A stretch of DNA of 6,282 bases from an uncultured Bacteroides sp. (GTDB taxonomy: Bacteria > Bacteroidota > Bacteroidia > Bacteroidales > Bacteroidaceae): the NCBI GenBank assembly GCA_900557355.1, contig USSR01000419.1:1-6282 (forward strand). The letters run 5' to 3'. The notes below the pieces were generated by a model, which did not search any database, was not told the DNA's origin, and saw only the letters and a list, made by a program, of their open reading frames with translations. Positions 1-6,282 of this stretch are shown piece by piece (position 1 is the first letter of the stretch; every line of letters begins with the position of its first letter). Both the position numbers and the translations under genes were made by a program.

Positions 1-132
1 CAGGTTGTCTTCACTTTCGGGGGTGGCTTCTCCAAAAAGCCAGCAGAGTTTGTCGATGTCTGCTTGGGAAAGTACGTGGTCGCATTCTACGGCTATCACG
101 CTCTTGGATGGGGTCTTGAAAAAAAGAATCAT
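1..132 (-). CDS. purL: Phosphoribosylformylglycinamidine synthase, N-terminal fragment
   Basis: These are the first 44 codons of a minus-strand gene that runs off the left edge. The protein begins MILFFKTPSKSVIAVE and continues with a DIDKLCWLFGEAT stretch, the N-terminal pattern I know from the large single-chain PurL of Bacteroides. The enzyme is cytoplasmic and converts FGAR to FGAM using glutamine and ATP in de novo purine synthesis. The ATG at 130-132 is the natural start because the conserved N-terminus begins there. No Shine-Dalgarno is visible; the bases before the ATG are AT-rich and include the 7-bp tandem repeat. A promoter lies about 100 bases upstream, and a terminator separates the gene from the lipoprotein gene on the same strand. 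Assignment rests on the N-terminal motif only; the catalytic domains are outside the window. Confidence 0.88.
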   Translation of the reverse strand, partial: MILFFKTPSKSVIAVECDHVLSQADIDKLCWLFGEATPESEDNL

Positions 133-140
133 ACTGAATA

Positions 141-168
141 TTTATGATTTATGATTTATGATTTATGC
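141..168. repeat. 7-bp tandem repeat (TTTATGA, four copies) in the purL leader
   Basis: Three perfect copies of TTTATGA at 141-161 are followed by a fourth, TTTATGC, that differs in the last base. Read on the coding strand of purL the unit is CATAAAT, and the array ends about 8 bases before the start codon. It therefore occupies the region where ribosomes bind. Short AT-rich arrays like this can gain or lose units by replication slippage, which here would change leader length in 7-base steps without touching the protein. Confidence 0.9.
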
Positions 169-230
169 TTGGGATACTCCGGAAAAGGCTGGGAAGCGCT
201 TACGGAAGTACCGGCTTTTTTCCTTTGGCG

Positions 231-262
231 CAAAGATACATAAAATCGTTGGGGGAGAGAAA
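231..262 (-). promoter_or_regulatory. Probable Bacteroidota-type promoter for purL
   Basis: On the minus strand, TATCTTTG (plus-strand 231-238) is an exact match to the -7 consensus TAnnTTTG. Twenty bases upstream, TTTC (259-262) is a one-mismatch fit to the TTTG-like -33 element. Transcription would start a few bases past 231, giving a leader of roughly 90 bases before the purL ATG. No riboswitch fold was recognised in that leader. Confidence 0.65.
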
Positions 263-274
263 GAAATGGAAATA

Positions 275-308
275 AAAAACGCATGCAGATTTGCTTGCAT
301 GCGTTTTT
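275..308 (-). terminator. Rho-independent terminator after the LruC lipoprotein gene
   Basis: A perfect 13-bp inverted repeat (275-287 paired with 296-308) encloses an 8-base loop. The core is CGCATGCA/TGCATGCG, flanked by A and T runs. Read on the minus strand it begins 11 bases after the TAA stop of the lipoprotein gene and ends in a U run, the classic intrinsic terminator layout. The symmetry means it could also stop plus-strand transcripts. It insulates the purL promoter, which starts 12 bases further on, from read-through. Confidence 0.88.
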
Positions 309-319
309 ATCGGGAATCC

Positions 320-2413
320 TTATTGTTTTACTTTGTCAGGGAAAGGGTGGTTGTACCAATCGTAATCCGGATTGGTAATCCATAGCTCGAAATTCTCAAA
401 AGATTGGCGGAGATTGTTGCCCTCTAGTGGGAAGCTGAATTCACCGGGGATTATCATGACCCAGCAGAAATTGCCCTTTGCCCTGAATGGGGTATTGGGG
501 GATGCAACCACTCCGCCAATGGCGGATGTGTCGAACAAGTCGGTTGCTTTTCCATTGATCTGGTGGATTTCCATACGTTTGCCTTGTGCTGCATTGCAAG
601 TGATGAAGAAGTTCAATTTGTTTAAAGCCAATTTGGATTCTTCCACACTGTTCTCTTTGAAATGAATGGTTACGGTGAATTCTTTAGGATTAAATTCAGC
701 GTCCTTATAGGTACCTACGATGGGAGTGCCGTTATAACCTGCAAAAGCATGCGCATGGTCGAACAGGGGTACAACTGCTAAAGTTTGTCCTTGTTCAGTG
801 CCGTTGGCATTGGTTTTGAACATATTTTCTGTGAAGTTATTACTTGTATCATATTGAATACTGCTAATATCGCCGGCAGTGAGTTCGTCCAACTGTACTC
901 CTGCGGAAATGCGTTTACTTGCTCCGATGGCGGCAAGTTTACACTTCAGTGTGGCTTGGGTTACGTAGTTACCTGTAACTTTTAGTGTAACTTTGGTAAC
1001 CAGTACAATATCATTCATATCGTAATCGCCAAAGTTGGGCCACAGATCTTCAAAGGCGTAGGTATACTGCCCTAAAGCATATTCTTTATCATTACCGGGT
1101 TCTTCCGGGGTACCCCCTTCCTCCGGTTTGTAGGCGGGAGCACAATCGGAGCCTGTTGTTTTCACCCCTGCGTTGGCGGCAGCTTTCGTATTCCCCCATT
1201 GGGCACCGTCTTCCAAATAAATGTTTTTTGGCTTTTCCCCATTGTTATGGTCGCATACAACGAATACTTTATTTTTAATTTGTGTGGTTTTATCGTTGTA
1301 TTCGTTTATTACTGTTGCATTCGTTAGTTTGACTACGGCCCATTTGCCATCATCATCTCCCTCTATTTCACAGTCATTTTTTAACTCTAAAGTTTCCTCA
1401 ATTTCTAAAAGAGAGTTCTTTTCCATTTCTAAAGTGGCTTTTTGCATCCACATTGTTTTGGAGAAAACGTATCCTCTTTCTTTTATTTCAAGTAGTGAGT
1501 CATCCTTTCCGTTACCATCCAATTCTATTTTTTCGGCGTGAAGGCATCCATAGTTATCTATTTCACCGCCATTTTCAATGGCGAGTGTTCCGTTTACTGT
1601 CATTGTGCCGTAATTCTCTATTTCAAATTCATTTTTAACAGTGAAGTCGCCAAAGCATTGAAGAATCCCCGTTGCTTCTCCTTTGGACTGTTCCTTGCTT
1701 AAGATGATAAATTTGGCATCTTTATGGTTCTGAAATGCGTTCTTTGCTGAAATGTTTAATGTTCCTGCAATATAAATTTTACCGCCTTCCATAATGTTGA
1801 TGTTATCATTCAAGTTAACCATGTTTCCGGTAGAAACTTTGTATTCTTCATTCTTATTTATCTTTGTGATGTCAGTTGTTAACTCTTTTGCTTCGTTCCA
1901 ATCTTCCAGGTCATCATCACTACGTGTAGTTATGTTGGGAGAACGGGTAGACGAGACTGTGTTGCCGGACTCTCCCAGATGTAATGTTGCTTTCTTGTTG
2001 ACTATAGGGACATTACATTCCAATGTCATTTGGCTACCATCTGTATAGTGTAATGTTTGGGTTACGGTCACTATCGTATCGCTGGCAGGTAGTGTGATTT
2101 CTTTGTTATATGGGTAGTTGAAACTGGCTGTGCCAATGGCTACAGGCAAACTCTCCTCGTCTGCTCCTTGTGAGTAGATGGAGATAGTATAAGTGTGGGG
2201 CGTATTATTGCCGATAGTTACGTGAACGGCAATTTGGGCAGTGGTAGACCATAGAAAATCTGAGGGAATAGTAAGATCGGTGACATTCCCATTGTCAGGT
2301 TCATTGTCTGGTTTGCTGTCAGGATTGTATACATCATTGTTCATACAACCGGCAAGTGCAAGTAGTGTAATGAATAAGAGATTCCTTAATTGATGAGCTG
2401 TTTTCATAAGCAT
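320..2413 (-). CDS. LruC domain-containing secreted lipoprotein
   Basis: The 697-residue protein opens with a lipoprotein signal: Lys4, a hydrophobic core, then LALAGC with Cys23 as the predicted lipidated residue. An Asn/Asp/Pro-rich tether (24-45) follows. Residues 53-147 look like a beta-rich domain. Residues 200-400 are rich in repeated strand-turn pieces such as GGKIYIAGTLNIS, NYGTMTVNGTLAIENGG and DNYGC, resembling a beta-solenoid. Residues 425-443 form a Pro/Glu/Gly linker. Residues 450-697 fit the LruC/DUF4842-type C-terminal domain: WPNFGDYDMNDIV (458-470), an Asp-rich, perhaps Ca-binding loop, then EIHQINGK (615-622) and IIPGEFSFPLEGNN (654-667). It probably sits on the outer membrane. 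The family has no established function that I know of; a surface or adhesive role is only inference. Met3 (ATGAAAACA) is an alternative start with the same signal peptide. It appears monocistronic. Confidence 0.87.
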   Translation of the reverse strand: MLMKTAHQLRNLLFITLLALAGCMNNDVYNPDSKPDNEPDNGNVTDLTIPSDFLWSTTAQIAVHVTIGNNTPHTYTISIYSQGADEESLPVAIGTASFNYPYNKEITLPASDTIVTVTQTLHYTDGSQMTLECNVPIVNKKATLHLGESGNTVSSTRSPNITTRSDDDLEDWNEAKELTTDITKINKNEEYKVSTGNMVNLNDNINIMEGGKIYIAGTLNISAKNAFQNHKDAKFIILSKEQSKGEATGILQCFGDFTVKNEFEIENYGTMTVNGTLAIENGGEIDNYGCLHAEKIELDGNGKDDSLLEIKERGYVFSKTMWMQKATLEMEKNSLLEIEETLELKNDCEIEGDDDGKWAVVKLTNATVINEYNDKTTQIKNKVFVVCDHNNGEKPKNIYLEDGAQWGNTKAAANAGVKTTGSDCAPAYKPEEGGTPEEPGNDKEYALGQYTYAFEDLWPNFGDYDMNDIVLVTKVTLKVTGNYVTQATLKCKLAAIGASKRISAGVQLDELTAGDISSIQYDTSNNFTENMFKTNANGTEQGQTLAVVPLFDHAHAFAGYNGTPIVGTYKDAEFNPKEFTVTIHFKENSVEESKLALNKLNFFITCNAAQGKRMEIHQINGKATDLFDTSAIGGVVASPNTPFRAKGNFCWVMIIPGEFSFPLEGNNLRQSFENFELWITNPDYDWYNHPFPDKVKQ

Positions 2414-2442
2414 GTCTTTTCTGTTTGTATTAATTAACGGTA

Positions 2443-2450
2443 CAAAGATA
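2443..2450 (-). promoter_or_regulatory. -7 promoter box for the LruC lipoprotein gene
   Basis: TATCTTTG on the minus strand matches the Bacteroidota -7 consensus TAnnTTTG exactly and lies 29 bases before the ATG at 2413. That predicts a leader of about 25 bases. No good TTTG-like -33 element is found 19-21 bases upstream; the nearest candidate, CTTT, is only 16 away. Activity may therefore depend on an activator or an alternative sigma factor. Confidence 0.55.
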
Positions 2451-2916
2451 ATGTAAATCTTGATATAAAGCTATTAAAAGTTGTCTTTTTATTCTTTTAA
2501 GTTGGTTATTTAATAATATCTGTACTGAATTATCCTTTTGTTTGACTTCTAAAATAAAATTTATCTGAACTTTCCATATTGCTTTTATGTAAAATAATAG
2601 GATGATAAGAGTTGCTTGTTTTCTACTTTATGTACGCTCTTTTAACCGGTGCTCAAGTAACTATTCTATAATCAGCTTTTATGTTTAAATAAATCTCCGT
2701 AATAAATGTATGTTTTTTACAATGTCAAACTAAAATGTCTCTATTTTCATTCTCTGTAAAACGACTTGCAAATTCATTTTCTTATAAAAGACTTTTCACC
2801 TCTAAACATGCACAACGTTTCTGTCTAAGAATAGCCTGTTATTTGTCACTTTTTCGCTTTAGTAGTGTAAAGTATTAGGTGTTTTATGCTAATCAGTCGA
2901 AAAAACGTTAACACAA
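2451..2916. other. AT-rich divergent intergenic region, no gene seen
   Basis: This is the bulk of the 540-base gap between the start of the lipoprotein gene (minus) and the start of the transporter gene (plus). It is visibly AT-rich, with no reading frame of meaningful length, no tRNA-like or repeat structure and no convincing terminator. Its two ends carry the promoters of the diverging genes. Such a long gap could hold regulator sites or a small RNA, but I cannot point to one. Confidence 0.6.
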
Positions 2917-2948
2917 TTGGTTCGTCTCACAAAAAAGTACGATATTTG
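2917..2948 (+). promoter_or_regulatory. Probable promoter of the LysE/DUF4924/rfbD/prfC operon
   Basis: TTGG (2917-2920) and GATATTTG (2941-2948) are 20 bases apart, fitting the -33 and -7 elements of Bacteroidota promoters with one mismatch in the -7 box (G for T at its first base). The box ends 5 bases before the ATG at 2954. The transcript would therefore start at or just before the start codon, making the first gene leaderless or nearly so. Confidence 0.55.
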
Positions 2949-2953
2949 CAGCC

Positions 2954-3607
2954 ATGATTGAAATAAGGACCATATTCGATATATTATGGAAGGGCTTTAT
3001 TATCGGGGTAGTTGTGTCTGCACCGCTGGGGCCTGTTGGCGTACTGTGCATTCAGCGTACGCTGAACAAGGGGCGTTGGTATGGTTTTATAACGGGACTG
3101 GGAGCCTCGCTGAGTGACATTGCCTACGCCTTACTGACAGGATACGGAATGAGTTTCGTATTCGATTACGTCAATAAAAATATTTTTTATTTGCAGTTGT
3201 TCGGAAGCATCATGCTGTTGGCATTTGGCATTTATACGTTCCGCAGTAATCCCGTTTCGTCCATTCGCCCTGTTTCTACTAATAAAGGTTCTTATTTTCA
3301 TAACTTCATAACGGCATTCGCCGTCACACTATCCAATCCACTTATTATTTTCCTGTTTATCGGACTCTTTGCACGCTTTGCCTTTGTCAGCGAAGGGGTG
3401 CTGGTGTTTGAGGCAGTCACCGGATACCTGGCTATTGCATTGGGAGCATTGGCGTGGTGGTTCGGTATTACTTTCTTTGTGAATAAAGTCCGTACACAGT
3501 TCAACCTGCGCGGCATCTGGATATTGAACCGTATCATCGGAGGCATTGTCATTGTTGTATCTGTGTTTGGATTGGTGTTTACGCTGATGGGCGAATCACT
3601 TTACTGA
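2954..3607 (+). CDS. LysE family translocator (membrane exporter)
   Basis: A 217-residue, strongly hydrophobic inner-membrane protein of the usual LysE/RhtB length. About six membrane segments are visible, near residues 12-33, 43-69, 77-96, 115-140, 147-175 and 193-212. The family signature is clear: SAPLGPVGVLCIQRTL (22-37) with the paired Pro-Gly-Pro core, then GFITGLGASLSD (44-55). An SNP motif at 127-129 opens the second half, as in the two-repeat LysE fold. Characterised relatives export basic or neutral amino acids; the substrate of this one cannot be read from sequence. The ATG at 2954 is preferred because the first helix and signature follow directly and homologues, as I remember them, begin MIEIRTIFDILWKG. 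No Shine-Dalgarno is present. It is first in a plus-strand operon, 16 bases before the DUF4924 gene. Confidence 0.88.
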   Translation: MIEIRTIFDILWKGFIIGVVVSAPLGPVGVLCIQRTLNKGRWYGFITGLGASLSDIAYALLTGYGMSFVFDYVNKNIFYLQLFGSIMLLAFGIYTFRSNPVSSIRPVSTNKGSYFHNFITAFAVTLSNPLIIFLFIGLFARFAFVSEGVLVFEAVTGYLAIALGALAWWFGITFFVNKVRTQFNLRGIWILNRIIGGIVIVVSVFGLVFTLMGESLY

Positions 3608-3623
3608 CAAGAAACATAAAATC

Positions 3624-4166
3624 ATGAAGATAGCACAACAACTGAAAGCGAAGAATATCGCAGAATACCTTATATATATGTGGCAGGTGGAAGATTTGAT
3701 ACGTGCCAACGGTTGCGATATAGATAAAATCCGCGAAAATATTATTTCCCGTTATCCCGAAGAAGAGCGCCCTGCATTGGAGGAATGGTATGGAAATCTG
3801 ATTGATATGATGCGTATCGAAGGTGTGAAGGAGAAAGGGCATCTGCAAATCAACCGTAATGTAGTGATAAACCTGACGGAGTTGCATGGCGAATTGTTAT
3901 CATCACCCAAGTACCCTTATTATAGTGCGGCTTATTTCAAAGCATTGCCTTTTATTGTAGAGTTGCGTCAAAAGAGCGGGAAGAAGGATGAACCGGAATT
4001 GGAAACATGTTTCGAAGCTTTGTATGGTGTTCTGCTGTTGCGTTTGCAGAAGAAGGAAATAACACCGGGAACGGCGAAGGCAATAGAGGTTATCAGCAGT
4101 TTCATATCTTTGCTTGCCAACTATAATGAGAAGGACAAGAAGGGGGAGTTAAAGCTGGAAGAGTGA
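3624..4166 (+). CDS. DUF4924 family protein
   Basis: A 180-residue soluble protein, probably cytoplasmic: no signal peptide or membrane segment. The start MKIAQQLKAKNIAEYLIYMW followed by QVEDLIRA matches the DUF4924 family I know from Bacteroidota. Composition suggests mostly alpha-helix, with conserved-looking GHLQINRN (92% of which is polar; near residues 72-79) and a charged, Lys/Glu-rich C-terminus that looks disordered. The function is unknown. It follows the LysE-type gene by 16 bases with no terminator between, so the two are almost certainly cotranscribed. The next gene, rfbD, begins 70 bases later. No catalytic motif is apparent. Family assignment is from memory of the N-terminal pattern. 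Confidence 0.82.
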   Translation: MKIAQQLKAKNIAEYLIYMWQVEDLIRANGCDIDKIRENIISRYPEEERPALEEWYGNLIDMMRIEGVKEKGHLQINRNVVINLTELHGELLSSPKYPYYSAAYFKALPFIVELRQKSGKKDEPELETCFEALYGVLLLRLQKKEITPGTAKAIEVISSFISLLANYNEKDKKGELKLEE

Positions 4167-4186
4167 TAAAGTGACAGGGTGATGAG
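4163..4186. repeat. Three imperfect 8-bp repeats over the DUF4924 stop codon
   Basis: GTGATAAA, GTGACAGG and GTGATGAG follow one another with a period of 8, sharing GTGA. The first unit contains the TGA stop of the DUF4924 gene (4164-4166). The array leads into an AT-rich spacer before rfbD. No function can be assigned. Confidence 0.6.
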
Positions 4187-4236
4187 GGATCGTAGTTTTA
4201 ATCGTGAATTGTAATTAATAGAATCTAAATATAGAG

Positions 4237-5094
4237 ATGAGAATATTAGTAACCGGAGCCAACGGACAACTTGGCAACGAGATGCAAGTTCTTGCAAAAG
4301 AGAATCCGCAACACACCTATTTTTTTACTGACGTACAGGAATTGGATATCTGTGACGAACACGCTGTACGGGCATGCATTGCCGACAATCAGATTGATGT
4401 CGTAGTAAATTGTGCCGCTTTTACGGCGGTTGACAAGGCAGAGGATAACGAAGAACTATGCCGCAAACTGAATGAGGAGGCTCCGGGAATACTGGCACGT
4501 GCTGCACAGGCTTATGGTGCTGCAATGATACAAGTTTCTACGGACTATGTATTCGACGGTACGGCGCATATACCTTATAAAGAAGATTGCATGCCGTGTC
4601 CTAATTCAGTTTATGGCTTCACTAAACTGGGCGGAGAGAAGGAAGTCATGCAGAACTGCGAGAAGGCGATGGTGATTCGCACTGCCTGGTTATACTCTAT
4701 TTATGGAAACAATTTTGTGAAAACGATGATTCGTCTGGGACGTGAACGTGAATCTTTGGGAGTTGTTTTCGACCAGATCGGTACACCGACGTATGCAAAA
4801 GACCTGGCTGTTGCCATCTATGCAGCCATCAATCAGGGAATTGTACCGGGGATTTATCATTTCAGCGATGAGGGTGTATGTTCTTGGTATGACTTTACAG
4901 TTGCCATTCACCGCATTGCAGGCATTACGACTTGTAAGGTTAGTCCGTTGCATACGGATGAATATCCGGCAAAGGCTCCACGTCCGCATTATTCCGTATT
5001 GGATAAGACAAAGATAAAAAATACTTTCGGGATTCATATTCCACATTGGGAAGAAAGCCTGAAAGTATGTATTGATAAACTGAATGCCCAATAA
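4237..5094 (+). CDS. rfbD: dTDP-4-dehydrorhamnose reductase
   Basis: A 285-residue cytoplasmic enzyme of the usual RfbD/RmlD length. It reduces dTDP-4-dehydrorhamnose to dTDP-L-rhamnose with NAD(P)H, the last step in making the rhamnose donor for surface polysaccharides. Visible motifs: the Rossmann loop GANGQLG (7-13), LDICD (36-40), NCAAFTAVDKAE (58-69), STDYVFDG (101-108) with the Thr/Asp of the active site, the SDR catalytic YGFTK (Tyr126, Lys130), RTAWLYS (148-154), DQIGTPTYAKDLA (179-191) and RPHYSVLD (249-256). The sequence appears intact. No Shine-Dalgarno precedes the ATG; AT-rich bases do. It lies 70 bases after the DUF4924 gene and 21 before prfC. The other dTDP-rhamnose genes (rfbA, rfbB, rfbC) are not in this window. 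Confidence 0.95.
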   Translation: MRILVTGANGQLGNEMQVLAKENPQHTYFFTDVQELDICDEHAVRACIADNQIDVVVNCAAFTAVDKAEDNEELCRKLNEEAPGILARAAQAYGAAMIQVSTDYVFDGTAHIPYKEDCMPCPNSVYGFTKLGGEKEVMQNCEKAMVIRTAWLYSIYGNNFVKTMIRLGRERESLGVVFDQIGTPTYAKDLAVAIYAAINQGIVPGIYHFSDEGVCSWYDFTVAIHRIAGITTCKVSPLHTDEYPAKAPRPHYSVLDKTKIKNTFGIHIPHWEESLKVCIDKLNAQ

Positions 5095-5115
5095 TAATAT
5101 TATACCTATTTATAT

Positions 5116-6282
5116 ATGGCAAATAATAACGAAATAGAAAGAAGACGGACCTTTGCGATTATCGCGCATCCGGATGCCGGTAAATGAAAAACTGTTGCTT
5201 TTTGGTGGACAGATTCAGGTAGCGGGTGCTGTAAAGAGCAATAAGATAAAGAAAACGGCTACATCCGACTGGATGGATATAGAGAAACAGCGTGGTATTT
5301 CTGTAACTACCTCTGTGATGGAGTTCGATTACAAAGATTATAAGATTAATATCCTCGACACTCCCGGTCACCAGGACTTTGCCGAAGATACTTACCGCAC
5401 GCTGACTGCTGTAGATAGCGTTATCATCGTTGTGGATGGTGCAAAAGGTGTGGAAACGCAGACCCGTAAATTGATGGAAGTGTGCCGTATGCGTAATACG
5501 CCGGTTATTATATTCATCAATAAAATGGACCGTGAGGCCAAAGATCCTTTCGATTTGCTGGATGAGCTGGAGGAAGAACTTGCTATTCATGTGCGTCCGT
5601 TGACATGGCCTATCGAAAGTGGTGTGCGTTTTAAGGGAGTTTATAACATCTATGAGCAGAATCTGAACCTTTTTCAGCCTTCCAAGCAGGTAGTGACGGA
5701 AAAGGTGGAGGTAGATATCAATACCGAAGAACTGGATAAGCAAATCGGTGCGCAACTGGCTGATAAATTACGTGGTGAGTTGGAGTAAATAGATGGAGTA
5801 TATTCTGAATTTGATAAGGAAGAATACCTGAAAGGGGAAGTGGCGCCTGTATTCTTTGGTTCGGCTCTGAATAATTTCGGTGTACAGGAGCTGCTGGATT
5901 GCTTTGTGGAAATAGCCCCAAGCCCTCGTCCGGTGCAGGCGGAAGAACGTGAAGTGGAACCGGAAGAACCGAAATTTACCGGTTTTGTGTTTAAGATTAC
6001 GGCAAATATTGACCCGAATCACCGTTCTTGCATTGCATTCTGCAAGATATGTTCCGGTAAATTCACACGTAATACTCCTTATCTGCATGTACGTCATGGG
6101 AAGACGATGCGTTTTTCTTCGCCCACGCAGTTCATGGCACAGCGCAAGACAACCGTTGACGAGGCTTGGGCAGGCGATATTATCGGTTTGCCGGATAACG
6201 GTACTTTTAAGATTGGTGATACGCTGACGGAAGGGGAGATGCTTCATTTCCGTGGTTTACCGAGTTTCTCACCGGAGATGTC
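5116..6282 (+). pseudogene. prfC: Peptide chain release factor 3, broken by a deletion and a nonsense mutation (partial)
   Basis: RF3 is the translational GTPase that removes RF1/RF2 from ribosomes after termination. The ATG at 5116 opens [16 protein letters not shown] then AHPDAGK, the RF3 N-terminus up to the P-loop lysine, and stops at TGA 5185-5187. RF3 then resumes one frame over with GAA at 5186: [14 protein letters not shown]. Normal RF3 reads GKTT(I/L)TEK, so an 11-base deletion is inferred, losing the P-loop Thr-Thr. The second frame keeps QRGIS (5288-5302), DTPGH (5357-5371) and NKMD (5519-5530), then meets TAA at 5786-5788 where RF3 normally has Leu in RxELELV; one base change from TTA explains it. 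The same frame stays open to the window end through domain II (FTGFVFKI, then TFMAQRKT-like FMAQRKT). Gene continues beyond 6282. Full-length functional RF3 is not predicted. Conservation elsewhere implies recent loss or sequence error. Confidence 0.9.

Noticed and set aside
133..230. Riboswitch or attenuator in the purL leader
   Set aside because: The leader has scattered short complementary pieces (for example CCGG twice) but no conserved purine-riboswitch core and no terminator-like stem that I could pair.
1221..1541. Plus-strand open frame of 106 codons inside the lipoprotein gene
   Set aside because: It lies antisense to the repetitive region of a well-supported 697-residue protein and has the Ser/Phe-rich composition of a shadow frame.
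2874..2893. Small inverted repeat ATTAG/CTAAT upstream of the LysE-family gene
   Set aside because: The stem is only 5 bases in AT-rich DNA; such pairs are expected by chance and no flanking symmetry supports an operator or terminator.
4193..4200. TAGTTTTA before rfbD as an internal promoter
   Set aside because: It has one mismatch to the -7 consensus and no -33 element at the proper spacing.
5094..5103. Palindrome ATAATATTAT between rfbD and prfC, considered as a terminator
   Set aside because: It has no G-C pairs and no stable loop, so it would not form a terminator; the 21-base spacing favours cotranscription.
5159..5755. Minus-strand open frame of 198 codons opposite prfC
   Set aside because: It is the complement of clearly conserved RF3 coding sequence, with no recognisable domain of its own.
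5153..5788. A stand-alone 211-residue reading frame beginning [13 protein letters not shown]
   Set aside because: The first residues are RF3 coding sequence read in the wrong frame from a TTG. From residue 12 on it is the RF3 G domain, so it is the middle part of the broken prfC, not a separate gene.

Overview
The window looks like chromosomal DNA of a Bacteroides-type gut bacterium (phylum Bacteroidota). Four things point there: a LruC-domain lipoprotein, a DUF4924 protein, promoters that fit the Bacteroidota -7 consensus TAnnTTTG (TATCTTTG appears twice, exactly), and start codons preceded by AT-rich leaders without a strong Shine-Dalgarno. The genus is inferred from protein likeness, not from a database search.

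Left half, minus strand. Positions 1-132 hold the first 44 codons of purL (FGAM synthase, purine synthesis). Its leader carries four copies of a 7-bp tandem repeat, and a full promoter lies at 231-262. Upstream of that, a perfect hairpin terminator (275-308) closes the next minus-strand gene, a 697-residue secreted lipoprotein (320-2413). That protein has a lipobox, a glycine/asparagine-rich repetitive middle and a C-terminal LruC/DUF4842-type domain. It has its own -7 box at 2443-2450, so it appears to be a single-gene transcription unit.

Centre. Positions 2414-2953 are an AT-rich divergent gap of 540 bases. I see promoter elements at both ends and no gene.

Right half, plus strand. Four closely spaced genes run as a probable operon: a LysE-family membrane transporter (2954-3607), a DUF4924 protein (3624-4166), rfbD (dTDP-4-dehydrorhamnose reductase, 4237-5094) and prfC (peptide chain release factor 3, from 5116 past the window end). 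The operon promoter sits only 5 bases before the first ATG.

The most notable observation is that prfC is broken twice. A deletion inferred to be 11 bases removes the Thr-Thr of the GTP-binding P-loop and puts a UGA directly after the P-loop lysine. About 600 bases later an in-frame TAA replaces an expected Leu codon. The rest of the reading frame is well conserved, so the inactivation is either recent or a sequence error. I found no CRISPR array, insertion sequence, tRNA, rRNA or previously undescribed multi-gene system.
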